6,012 bases of DNA from Niastella sp. (GCA_021154515.1 JAJKIL010000192.1:1-6012), one strand, 5' to 3'. Counted from the first letter of the stretch, positions 1-6,012 are shown. Notes: a model not told the origin generated them from the letters alone. Numbers and translations are program-made.

Positions 1-1881
1 AAAAAGTATGAGACCAAGATAGATGATGAGATCCTTGGCGGACCCGTTCAGTTTGTACCGGCAGTTACAGAGATCTATAAAAAACGTTTACCTGAAACCG
101 AGGACATCTACAAAGAGATCCTGTCTAAGCCTTTTGATTTTTCAAAAGATGAATCAGCCAACTTCAATGATGAGAAGCTGGATTATCCCAAAAATGAAGC
201 TGACAGAAAAGAAGCCTGGCGTAAACGCTTAAAGTATATGACCCTTGAGCGTTATTACGATCTGATGGAAGACCGTGAGAAGAATAAGGGAAAAGAAAAC
301 TTCGAAGTAAAAACTGATGAGCAACTGGAAGCGGAAGCCCGGAGCCGGGTTTTGAACATATTGAACAGGAATTACGATCGCCTGAAACTTAAAGTAAGCG
401 ACGATGACCGGTTTAACGAGTATGTGAAAACCATCACTGAATCGATGGACCCGCACACTACGTTCATGCCGCCTGTTGACAAACGTTATTTTGATGAAGA
501 AATGAGTGGCCGTTTCTTTGGTATTGGCGCTTCTTTACGCGAAGAAGATGGTAATATCAAGATCGGTTCTGTGCTGGCTGGCAGCCCTGCGTTGAAATCA
601 GGGGAAATTGCTATTGGCGATGCGATCATTAAAGTGGCCCAGGGCGCAGCTGAACCTGTTGACCTTACCGGTTATACAGTTCAGGATGCGGTGAAACTGA
701 TCCGTGGTAAAAAGGGTACTGAAGTTCGCCTCACTGTAAAGAAAACCGACGGTTCGGTAAAAACAGTTACACTGATCCGCGATGAAATCATCCAGGACGA
801 AACTTTTGCCCGCAGCGCTGTGATCAACACGCCTAAGGGTAAACTCGGTTTTATTTACCTGCCTGAGTTCTACGCAGATTTCGATAATCCGAAAGGCGCC
901 CGTTGCTCTGAGGATGTAAAGAAAGAGATCATCAAATTGAAAGAACAGAAAGTCGACGGTATCATTATGGACCTGCGCAACAATGGCGGTGGTTCATTAT
1001 ATGATGTTGTGCAAATGGTTGGTCTGTTCATTGAAGGTGGTCCCATTGTACAGGTAAAAGACCGCGAAGGCAAACCCCAGATCTACTTCGATCGCGATAA
1101 ATCAGTTTTATATGATGGCCCGCTGGCTGTTATGGTAAATGAATTCAGTGCTTCGGCTTCTGAGATCTTTGCCGCGGCCATTCAGGACTATGACCGTGGT
1201 GTTATCATCGGCAGCACTTCTACTTATGGTAAGGGTACTGTACAACGTAACATCGGTCTTGACAAAACAATGGGCTTCCTGGATCCTAACAGCGAACTGG
1301 GAACCATTAAACTGACCCTGCAGAAATTCTATCGCATCAATGGCGGTTCAACCCAGTTACGTGGTGTGGCTTCTGATGTAAACATTCCCGATATTTTCGA
1401 GTATACGAAGATCCGCGAGAAGGATAATCCGGATGCGTTGGGCTGGGACGAAATACAAAAAGCCGATTACACCCGCTGGAAATACGGTCTTGACCTGGGC
1501 CCCATCAGAAAGGCCAGTGCAGAACGTTTAAAGAGCAATCCGCTGTTCACCACCATTCATAACAATGCTGAATGGCTGGCTAAACAAAGCGATAAAACGG
1601 TTTCATTGAGCCTGAAAAAATACCAGGAAGAACAGAAAAAGAATAAAGCGATCGCCAAGCAGATCGAAAACCAGAACAAATTACCTCATGAGCTGAATGT
1701 TGATCCGCTGGTGGAAGATATGAAACGGGTTGAGGCTGTGGGCGATGTTGCCAAGCTGGAGCGTTTCAAAAACTGGTTGAAGATCCTGCGTAATGACCCT
1801 TACCTGGATGAAGCTACCAATGTATTAAACGACATGGTAACCCAAACCAACCTGGTGTACGCCAAAGTAAACAAGAATTAA
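1..1881 (+). CDS. prc: Tail-specific (C-terminal processing) protease Prc, family S41, 5' end missing
   Basis: This is a periplasmic serine protease of the Prc/Tsp type, which recognises C-terminal tails of envelope proteins and processes or degrades them. The frame is open from base 1, and 626 residues plus the stop are visible. The ATG at 238 is internal: residues 1-79 before it (including a DYPKNEADRKEAW stretch) match the N-terminal domain of E. coli Prc as I remember it. In window numbering the order is N-terminal helical domain (about 1-170), PDZ domain (about 172-262, starting FFGIGASL), S41 catalytic domain with DLRNNGGG at 324-331, SASASE with the nucleophile Ser385, Asp396 and Lys411 in YGKGTVQ, then FYRINGGSTQ from 443 and the Prc-type C-terminal domain to 626. 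The Ser-Asp spacing of 11 equals E. coli Prc; Ser-Lys is 26 rather than 25, because of one extra residue in the GSTSTYGKG loop. The catalytic set is complete, so the enzyme should be active. The signal peptide and true start lie upstream of the window. Confidence 0.96.
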   Translation, partial: KKYETKIDDEILGGPVQFVPAVTEIYKKRLPETEDIYKEILSKPFDFSKDESANFNDEKLDYPKNEADRKEAWRKRLKYMTLERYYDLMEDREKNKGKENFEVKTDEQLEAEARSRVLNILNRNYDRLKLKVSDDDRFNEYVKTITESMDPHTTFMPPVDKRYFDEEMSGRFFGIGASLREEDGNIKIGSVLAGSPALKSGEIAIGDAIIKVAQGAAEPVDLTGYTVQDAVKLIRGKKGTEVRLTVKKTDGSVKTVTLIRDEIIQDETFARSAVINTPKGKLGFIYLPEFYADFDNPKGARCSEDVKKEIIKLKEQKVDGIIMDLRNNGGGSLYDVVQMVGLFIEGGPIVQVKDREGKPQIYFDRDKSVLYDGPLAVMVNEFSASASEIFAAAIQDYDRGVIIGSTSTYGKGTVQRNIGLDKTMGFLDPNSELGTIKLTLQKFYRINGGSTQLRGVASDVNIPDIFEYTKIREKDNPDALGWDEIQKADYTRWKYGLDLGPIRKASAERLKSNPLFTTIHNNAEWLAKQSDKTVSLSLKKYQEEQKKNKAIAKQIENQNKLPHELNVDPLVEDMKRVEAVGDVAKLERFKNWLKILRNDPYLDEATNVLNDMVTQTNLVYAKVNKN

Positions 1882-1910
1882 GAACAACAGTCATTCTTTG
1901 TATATATTAT

Positions 1911-1949
1911 AAAAAACCGTCCCCGACTTTAGCCGGGGGCGGTTTTTTT
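1911..1949 (+). terminator. Intrinsic terminator after prc
   Basis: A near-perfect inverted repeat begins 29 bases after the prc stop. The left arm is AAAAAACCGTCCCCGAC and the right arm is GCCGGGGGCGGTTTTTT. It pairs with one G-T wobble and one A-C mismatch around a short loop of about four to five bases, and it ends in seven Ts at 1943-1949. The A-tract on the left means it could also work on the opposite strand, but no gene converges on it here. It separates prc from the kdsC group. Confidence 0.93.
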
Positions 1950-2006
1950 ATTATAAGTGTGCTGATTTCTTTACTTTGAACACTGGTATAAGATTGATTT
2001 TCCGCT

Positions 2007-2014
2007 TATTTTTG
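2007..2014 (+). promoter_or_regulatory. Possible -7 element of a Bacteroidota promoter for kdsC
   Basis: TATTTTTG matches the Bacteroidota -7 consensus TAnnTTTG exactly. It lies after the prc terminator and 10 bases before the first kdsC ATG. The -33 element is poor: a TTTG at 1975-1978 is too far away (28 bases), and at the normal distance there is only CTGG at 1983-1986. If it is used, transcription would start at about 2019-2021, giving a leader of only about 4-6 bases. Confidence 0.38.
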
Positions 2015-2024
2015 CAGCCATCCG

Positions 2025-2552
2025 ATGAGTATGAATATATTAGACCAATTCAAGCAGATAACCACTTTCGTCTTTGATGTAGACGGCGTACTGACTGATG
2101 GTACGCTGTTTGTTTTTGATGACGGGCAGTTTGTGCGCCGCATGAATATTAAAGACGGGTTTGCCCTGCAGCTGGCCGTAAAGAAAGGATATAGGGTGGC
2201 GGTGATCTCCGGTGGGGCAAGCGATGCCGTTACCCAGCGACTGAACCGGTTGGGGATACACGATGTGTTTATGCAGGTTACTGATAAAAAAGGCAAACTA
2301 ACGGAGTATGCTCAGCAACATCATATAAAGTGGAGCGAAGTGTTGTTTATGGGTGACGATATTCCCGATTACGAGGTAATGAAACAGGTAGGCCTCCCTT
2401 GTGCGCCTGCCGATGCGGCCTCTGAAATAAGACAAATAGCAAAATATATAGCCCAGTTACCGGGCGGACAAGGTTGCGTTCGCGAAGTGATTGAAAAAGT
2501 GCTGAAGTTGAATAATAACTGGGAATTACATACCGACGTAGCCAGTAAGTAA
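2025..2552 (+). CDS. kdsC: 3-deoxy-D-manno-octulosonate 8-phosphate phosphatase (KdsC-type HAD phosphatase)
   Basis: This is a cytoplasmic HAD-superfamily phosphatase expected to hydrolyse Kdo-8-phosphate to Kdo, the step before CMP-Kdo formation in lipopolysaccharide inner-core synthesis. It is 175 residues long, close to KdsC of E. coli (188), and has no large cap domain, as in this tetrameric subfamily. The HAD motifs are all present: DVDGVLTDG with Asp18 (nucleophile) and Asp20, Ser62 in VISGG, Lys91 in KKGKL, and GDDIPD with Asp111, Asp112 and Asp115. The tail GGQGCVREV corresponds to the GGRGAVREV segment of KdsC that reaches into the neighbouring subunit's active site. Two starts are possible, 2025 and 2031 (protein begins MSMN); no Shine-Dalgarno sequence decides between them. 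The gene follows the prc terminator and probably heads a transcript with ubiA and maf. A related sugar-phosphate phosphatase specificity cannot be excluded. Confidence 0.92.
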   Translation: MSMNILDQFKQITTFVFDVDGVLTDGTLFVFDDGQFVRRMNIKDGFALQLAVKKGYRVAVISGGASDAVTQRLNRLGIHDVFMQVTDKKGKLTEYAQQHHIKWSEVLFMGDDIPDYEVMKQVGLPCAPADAASEIRQIAKYIAQLPGGQGCVREVIEKVLKLNNNWELHTDVASK

Positions 2553-2596
2553 TTATCCCGAATTCCAAAAAAACCAATATCCCAAAATCCCGGTCA
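2553..2596 (+). repeat. Low-complexity spacer with repeated ATCCC / CCAAAA units
   Basis: The 44 bases between kdsC and the prenyltransferase gene are almost free of G. They carry ATCCC three times (2555-2559, 2579-2583, 2587-2591) and CCAAAA twice (2565-2570, 2582-2587). No terminator hairpin and no TAnnTTTG promoter is visible, so read-through from kdsC is likely. The pattern resembles degenerate simple-sequence spacers I associate with Bacteroidota genomes; whether it has a role is unknown. Confidence 0.4.
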
Positions 2597-3541
2597 ATGA
2601 AACTACTGGCAGCATTTATACGCCTTATACGATCAGTGAACCTGCTGTTCATTGCCATTACGCAATTGCTGTTTCAGTATTGCATTGTTGGGCCAATTTT
2701 TAACCATGCCCAGGCCACACCTGTACTTACTACACCCATTTTTATTGTGCTGATTGCTGCGTCGGTACTTATTGCTGCTGCAGGGTACATTATCAATGAT
2801 TATTTCGATTTAAATATAGACCTGGTAAACAAGCCCGATAAACTGGTGGTGGAAAAGATCATCAAACGCCGCTGGGCCATTGTCTGGCACCTGGTGTTAT
2901 CGGGAGCAGGGGTATTATGCAGTGCATATGTAGCCTGGAAAACCCGGTGCTGGTGGTTGATACCGGCCAACGTTGGGTGTGTAGGCGCCCTTTGGTTTTA
3001 CAGTACCATCTTCAAAAAGAAACTGCTTAGCGGCAATGTGATCATTTCATTACTCACCGCCTGGGTTATTTTAGTTATAGGTTTTATTACACATTATGTG
3101 GTCATAAAAAGACCTGAGATCTATGCGCAGGTGGAAGCTTCGAAGTTAATGCGCCGTACTTTTCTGTATGCCGGTTTTGCGTTCATCATTTCCCTGATAA
3201 GGGAGGTAGTGAAAGATATGGAAGATATTAATGGCGATGCGCGTTACGGCTGCCGCACCATGCCTATTTTATGGGGGATAAACGCATCAAAAGTATTTGC
3301 AGCCACCTGGTTAATGGTTTTAGTGGCAGGTGTTGTGGTTATGCAGGCTTATGTGTTGCCTTTCAAATGGTGGTGGGCCGCCGGATATAGTGTTGTTTTC
3401 ATTCTTGTACCAATGCTGTTACTGTTACGCAAACTGGTGAAAGCCGTTACCCCGGCTGATTTTCATACAATAAGTACCTGGTTAAAGCTGATCATGTTGA
3501 GCGGCATATTGTCTATGTTGTTCTTTAAACTCTATACATAA
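2597..3541 (+). CDS. UbiA-family membrane prenyltransferase, acceptor unknown
   Basis: This is an integral membrane protein of 314 residues, the usual length for UbiA enzymes, which transfer a polyprenyl chain from its diphosphate to an aromatic, haem or glycerol-phosphate acceptor. Both Mg2+/diphosphate-binding motifs are intact: ND68YFD71LNID75 after the second hydrophobic segment, and D207MED210INGD214 later. The family motif YSTIFKKKLLSGN is at 135-147. By eye there are about nine hydrophobic segments (roughly 14-34, 47-66, 94-113, 119-135, 147-169, 188-203, 233-252, 258-277, 296-312). The start at 2597 gives a short, partly basic N-terminus running straight into the first helix. Relatives in Bacteroidota are often labelled geranylgeranylglycerol-phosphate geranylgeranyltransferase by similarity to archaeal enzymes; I see nothing that fixes the acceptor, and MenA or haem O synthase seem less likely. 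The stop codon directly abuts the maf ATG. Confidence 0.88.
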   Translation: MKLLAAFIRLIRSVNLLFIAITQLLFQYCIVGPIFNHAQATPVLTTPIFIVLIAASVLIAAAGYIINDYFDLNIDLVNKPDKLVVEKIIKRRWAIVWHLVLSGAGVLCSAYVAWKTRCWWLIPANVGCVGALWFYSTIFKKKLLSGNVIISLLTAWVILVIGFITHYVVIKRPEIYAQVEASKLMRRTFLYAGFAFIISLIREVVKDMEDINGDARYGCRTMPILWGINASKVFAATWLMVLVAGVVVMQAYVLPFKWWWAAGYSVVFILVPMLLLLRKLVKAVTPADFHTISTWLKLIMLSGILSMLFFKLYT

Positions 3542-4123
3542 ATGAACGGTCACCGTATCATCCTGGCTTCCCAATCGCCCCGGCGTAAACAATTACTGGA
3601 ATGGGCTGAGATCCCTTTTGAGATAATGGTGCAGTCTACCGCTGAAACCTATCCGCCCGAGATGCCGATCCCTGAAGTGCCTGTACATATTGCCCGCGAG
3701 AAAGCCATTGCAATAAGGCAGAAATATGAATCGTTACACGATACTACCAATATTATTATTGCTGCCGATACGGTTGTAGTGTTGGGTAACACCATCATCG
3801 GTAAACCAAAGGACCGTGAAGATGCATTGGATATACTAAGCCGGTTGTCGGGCAATAAACACCAGGTAATAACCGGTGTTGTACTGTTGAAAGGCCAGCA
3901 GGAAATAGCTTTTTCTGATACAACCGATGTTTGGTTTCATCCACTTACACAAGAGCAGATCGCTTTTTATGTAGATAAGTATCAGCCGTATGATAAAGCG
4001 GGGGCTTATGCCATTCAGGAGTGGATTGGAGTGGTGGGGATAAAATCTATACAGGGTGATTTCTATAATGTTATGGGGTTGCCCGTTAGTAGGGTGGTAA
4101 CGGAATTGAATAAGTTATTGTGA
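3542..4123 (+). CDS. maf: Maf family nucleoside triphosphate pyrophosphatase (dTTP/UTP type)
   Basis: This is a cytoplasmic house-cleaning enzyme expected to split dTTP, UTP or modified pyrimidine nucleotides into the monophosphate and pyrophosphate. At 193 residues it has normal family length. The signature loop LASQSPRRKQLL is at 8-19, the catalytic AADTVV with Asp76 at 74-79, and GKPKD with Lys88 at 87-91. YDKAGAYAIQ at 150-159 and GDFYNVMGLP at 172-181 follow. The AGAYAIQ form, ending in Gln159, is that of the YhdE (dTTP/UTP) branch rather than the m7GTP-specific YceF branch, which has a CAGSFKSEG-like sequence there. The ATG follows the prenyltransferase stop with no spacer (TAAATG), so its translation is probably coupled to that gene. 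No terminator follows; the end of the gene carries the -33 element for the next gene. Confidence 0.95.
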   Translation: MNGHRIILASQSPRRKQLLEWAEIPFEIMVQSTAETYPPEMPIPEVPVHIAREKAIAIRQKYESLHDTTNIIIAADTVVVLGNTIIGKPKDREDALDILSRLSGNKHQVITGVVLLKGQQEIAFSDTTDVWFHPLTQEQIAFYVDKYQPYDKAGAYAIQEWIGVVGIKSIQGDFYNVMGLPVSRVVTELNKLL

Positions 4124-4147
4124 ACCCGGAAAGGAGTTGTATATTTG
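4117..4147 (+). promoter_or_regulatory. Bacteroidota-type promoter for the DUF2851 gene
   Basis: ATTG (TTG at 4118-4120) is followed after exactly 19 bases by TATATTTG at 4140-4147. This matches the Bacteroidota primary sigma consensus TTG-N19-TAnnTTTG in both element sequence and spacing. The -33 element is made from the last sense codon of maf. Transcription should start at about 4152-4155, leaving a leader of roughly 66-69 bases before the ATG at 4221. Confidence 0.75.
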
Positions 4148-4153
4148 GAGGTA

Positions 4154-4182
4154 AGATCTGATTGTAGCGTAAAATCAGCTCT
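4154..4182 (+). other. Stem-loop at the predicted 5' end of the DUF2851 mRNA
   Basis: The arms AGATCTGATT (4154-4163) and AATCAGCTCT (4173-4182) pair at nine of ten positions around a nine-base loop. The hairpin begins at or within a few bases of the predicted transcription start. It is not followed by a T-tract, so it is not an intrinsic terminator. It could protect the 5' end of the mRNA or could be chance. Confidence 0.45.
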
Positions 4183-4220
4183 GACAGTAGCAGCATTTTC
4201 TAACCAGAAAAATTCGTACT

Positions 4221-5531
4221 ATGACGGAAAGGCTGCTGCAATACCTTTGGCAATTCCAGTATTATAACAAACAAAACTCCATACTGGATAATGGCGATAC
4301 CTTCCAGGTAATTCATCCGGGACGATTTAATACCAACCAGGGTCCCGATTTTCTTGAAGCCAAGATAAGAATAGAAGATACATTATGGGTAGGGCATGTT
4401 GAAGTGCATGTAAAAACCTCTGACTGGTTCAGGCATGCGCATCAGTTTGACCGTAACTACGACAACGTGGTGTTGCACGTTGTATGGGAACACGACCTGC
4501 CCGAAAGAGACACCCGCATCCCGGTTTTTTCCATGCAGTCAAGGGTGCCTATGTTGTTACTGGAACAATACAGGTACTGGATGGACAGCGCGAGCTTTAT
4601 TGCCTGCGGGAACCAGATCAGGGATGTGTCGCGCATCGTTTGGATCTCGTGGCGGGAAAGGCTGCTGGCCGAACGCATGCAACGCAAATCGGCCATGGTA
4701 TTTTCTTTTCTGCTGCAAACCCATCAACACTGGGAAGAAACGTTCTGGTGGTTGCTGGCCCGCAACTTTGGCGCCGCATTAAACTTTGAACCATTTGAAG
4801 CAATGGCTAAATCCTTACCGGTAACCATACTTGCCCGGTATAAAAATCAATTGCCGGTACTGGAAGCCCTGTTGTTTGGCCAATGCGGTTTGCTGGAAGG
4901 GGAATTTGAGGATGAATATCCTACCAGGCTGCAACGGGAATACCTGCATTTGAAAAATAAGTACGAGCTGCAATCCATCATGCAATCAGTGCATTTTTTG
5001 CGTACCCGGCCGGTAAATTTTCCCACCGTGCGGCTGGCGCAACTGGCTAGATTGCTATACCGGTCGATCCACCTGTTTGCGTTTATCAAAGAAACGGAAC
5101 AGCTCAGTGAGATCAGAAATTGGCTTTCTGTTACAGCCAGTGAGTTCTGGGACGAGCATTACACCTTTCAGAAAAGTTCTGTTCGCCGCCCCAAAAAGCT
5201 GGGCAACCAAATGATTGATACCCTTATTATTAATACGGTAGTGCCGGTTTTATTTGCATACGGCCTATTGCATAACGAAGAGCTGTATAAGAACAGGGCA
5301 TTGAACTGGTTAGATGAACTGGAGCCCGAAATGAACGCCATTACCAATAGTTATACAGAGCTGGGCATTGTAAACAAAAGCGCCTTTGATTCGCAGGCCC
5401 TGCTTGAATTAAAAGGCCATTATTGCGACGCCAAAAAATGTCTCGATTGCGCCATGGGAAATGCTTTACTGAAAAGATCCGTGGCGGTTTACATGGAAAC
5501 ATGCACCCCGCACCTTGAAAAAGTGCCATAA
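4221..5531 (+). CDS. DUF2851 family protein of unknown function
   Basis: I recognise this as a DUF2851 protein, a family found mainly in Bacteroidota with no established function. It is 436 residues long, with no signal peptide or membrane helix visible, so it is probably cytoplasmic. The N-terminal region (about 26-92) is rich in charged motifs: HPGRFNTNQGPDF with Asp43, GHVEVHVKTSDW with Glu61, His63, Lys65 and Asp68, then HAHQFD and NVVLHVVWEHD. The order Asp, then Glu-x-His-x-Lys on a beta strand, is reminiscent of PD-(D/E)xK nuclease folds; that is my inference only. The middle is helical with many Trp, Tyr and Arg residues. The C-terminus has HYCDAKKCLDCAMGNALLK, with Cys402, Cys407 and Cys410 (C-x4-C-x2-C), a possible metal or Fe-S site; Cys129 in FIACGNQI could be a fourth ligand. 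The gene has its own promoter and a leader of about 68 bases, and is followed by a weak stem-loop. Confidence 0.9.
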   Translation: MTERLLQYLWQFQYYNKQNSILDNGDTFQVIHPGRFNTNQGPDFLEAKIRIEDTLWVGHVEVHVKTSDWFRHAHQFDRNYDNVVLHVVWEHDLPERDTRIPVFSMQSRVPMLLLEQYRYWMDSASFIACGNQIRDVSRIVWISWRERLLAERMQRKSAMVFSFLLQTHQHWEETFWWLLARNFGAALNFEPFEAMAKSLPVTILARYKNQLPVLEALLFGQCGLLEGEFEDEYPTRLQREYLHLKNKYELQSIMQSVHFLRTRPVNFPTVRLAQLARLLYRSIHLFAFIKETEQLSEIRNWLSVTASEFWDEHYTFQKSSVRRPKKLGNQMIDTLIINTVVPVLFAYGLLHNEELYKNRALNWLDELEPEMNAITNSYTELGIVNKSAFDSQALLELKGHYCDAKKCLDCAMGNALLKRSVAVYMETCTPHLEKVP

Positions 5532-5552
5532 ATGCTTTATTATTGCCGGATT

Positions 5553-5573
5553 ATCCCGCCACGTGCGCGGGAT
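5553..5573 (+). terminator. Short stem-loop after the DUF2851 gene, weak terminator candidate
   Basis: ATCCCGC (5553-5559) and GCGGGAT (5567-5573) form a perfect seven-base stem around a loop of seven bases that contains the palindrome CACGTG. It sits 21 bases after the DUF2851 stop and 32 bases before the next start. The sequence after it (TACCCTTTATTTG) is only partly T-rich, so termination is likely weak or Rho-dependent at best. A protein-binding site is another possibility. Confidence 0.4.
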
Positions 5574-5605
5574 TACCCTTTATTTGACAGATTGTATATA
5601 TAAGT

Positions 5606-6012
5606 ATGATTAAAGGACAAAAAGTAGTGGTAGTGCTACCGGCATATAATGCAGCCAAAACGCTAAGACCAACCTATGATGAAATCGACAGATCGGTAGT
5701 GGATGAAGTGATCCTTGTTGATGACGCCAGTAAAGATGATACCATTACAGTAGCCCGTGAAATTGGTATTCAACATATTATACGGCATGAGAAGAATAAA
5801 GGTTACGGTGGTAACCAAAAATCCTGCTATAATAAAGCATTGGAAATTGGGGCCGATATTATAGTAATGCTGCATCCCGATTACCAATATACTCCGGCTT
5901 TGATAACGCCCATGGTTTCCCTGATTGCCAATAACGTGTACCCGGTTGTGCTGGGTTCCCGCATTTTAGGCAAGGGCGCCTTAAAAGGCGGCATGCCGAT
6001 GTACAAATACCT
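5606..6012 (+). CDS. Family 2 glycosyltransferase, 3' end outside window
   Basis: This is a GT-A fold glycosyltransferase of family GT2, expected to move a sugar from a nucleotide donor to a lipid or glycan acceptor. The first 135 residues are visible. Motifs in order are VVLPAYNAAKTL at 9-20 (start of the nucleotide-binding fold), VDDASKDDT at 38-46 with Asp39/Asp40 for the donor, HEKNKGYGGNQ at 61-71, and MLHPDYQYTP at 88-97. The last sits where related enzymes such as dolichol-phosphate mannose synthase have a DxD-type metal motif; here it reads His-Pro-Asp92, which I believe is normal for this subfamily. The fragment ends in a GGMPMYKY segment near residues 128-135. Nothing visible shows a membrane anchor, though one could follow. 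The ATG at 5606 puts VVVVLPAYN at the expected distance from the N-terminus. Donor and acceptor cannot be named. Confidence 0.93.
   Translation, partial: MIKGQKVVVVLPAYNAAKTLRPTYDEIDRSVVDEVILVDDASKDDTITVAREIGIQHIIRHEKNKGYGGNQKSCYNKALEIGADIIVMLHPDYQYTPALITPMVSLIANNVYPVVLGSRILGKGALKGGMPMYKY

Noticed and set aside
238..240. ATG as the start of the protease gene
   Set aside because: The frame is open through base 1, and the 79 residues before this ATG align with the N-terminal domain of Prc, so this Met is internal.
1972..1979. TACTTTGA as a -7 element for kdsC
   Set aside because: It is one base short of TAnnTTTG, and the matching -33 position falls in the terminator region without a TTG.
2347..2658. 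Minus-strand frame covering the kdsC-prenyltransferase junction
   Set aside because: It runs antisense to two well-supported genes, has no recognisable domain, and no promoter precedes it on the minus strand that I can see.
4435..4789. Two long open frames (+ strand, other phases) inside the DUF2851 gene
   Set aside because: They overlap a clearly coding frame, have odd compositions rich in Cys, Trp and Arg, and show no recognisable motifs. They are shadows of the real gene.
5584..5589. TTGACA, a perfect E. coli-type -35 box before the glycosyltransferase
   Set aside because: At 17 bases downstream the -10 box would fall after the ATG, and Bacteroidota primary promoters use different elements. 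Treated as chance.
1..6012. A novel multi-gene system, mobile element or CRISPR array
   Set aside because: All six genes belong to known families. I saw no transposase or integrase, terminal repeats, direct-repeat arrays, toxin-antitoxin pairs or tRNA-like structures.

Overview
This 6.0 kb window looks like chromosomal sequence from a Bacteroidota bacterium, most likely of the Chitinophagaceae type (Niastella/Chitinophaga-like). The evidence is intermediate GC content, a DUF2851 protein (a family I know mainly from this phylum), promoters of the TTG-N19-TAnnTTTG type rather than the E. coli consensus, no clear Shine-Dalgarno sequences, and protein motifs of Bacteroidota flavour. The genus assignment is inference. 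All six genes are on the + strand.

Layout: (1) 1-1881 is the 3' part of a tail-specific protease gene (prc/ctp, family S41), whose beginning lies outside the window. It is closed by a strong intrinsic terminator at 1911-1949. (2) 2025-4123 is a three-gene run: a KdsC-type Kdo-8-phosphate phosphatase, a UbiA-family membrane prenyltransferase, and a Maf-type nucleotide pyrophosphatase. The last two abut exactly (TAA then ATG, no spacer). A possible promoter lies just upstream of kdsC. (3) 4221-5531 is a DUF2851 gene of unknown function. It has its own near-ideal Bacteroidota promoter, whose -33 element overlaps the last codons of maf, and a leader that can fold into a hairpin. (4) From 5606 to the window end is the 5' part of a family-2 glycosyltransferase gene.

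The genes fit general cell-envelope and housekeeping work. Prc trims or degrades periplasmic proteins, KdsC makes Kdo for the lipopolysaccharide inner core, UbiA transfers a prenyl chain to an unidentified acceptor, Maf hydrolyses non-canonical or pyrimidine nucleotides, and the GT2 enzyme probably builds a glycan or lipid-linked sugar. The shared envelope theme suggests functional relatedness but does not prove it.

I found no mobile element, CRISPR array, tRNA/rRNA gene or toxin-antitoxin pair, and nothing that clearly forms a new multi-gene system. The best candidate for undescribed biology is the DUF2851 protein, which combines a dense N-terminal Asp/Glu/His/Lys motif cluster with a C-terminal cysteine cluster.
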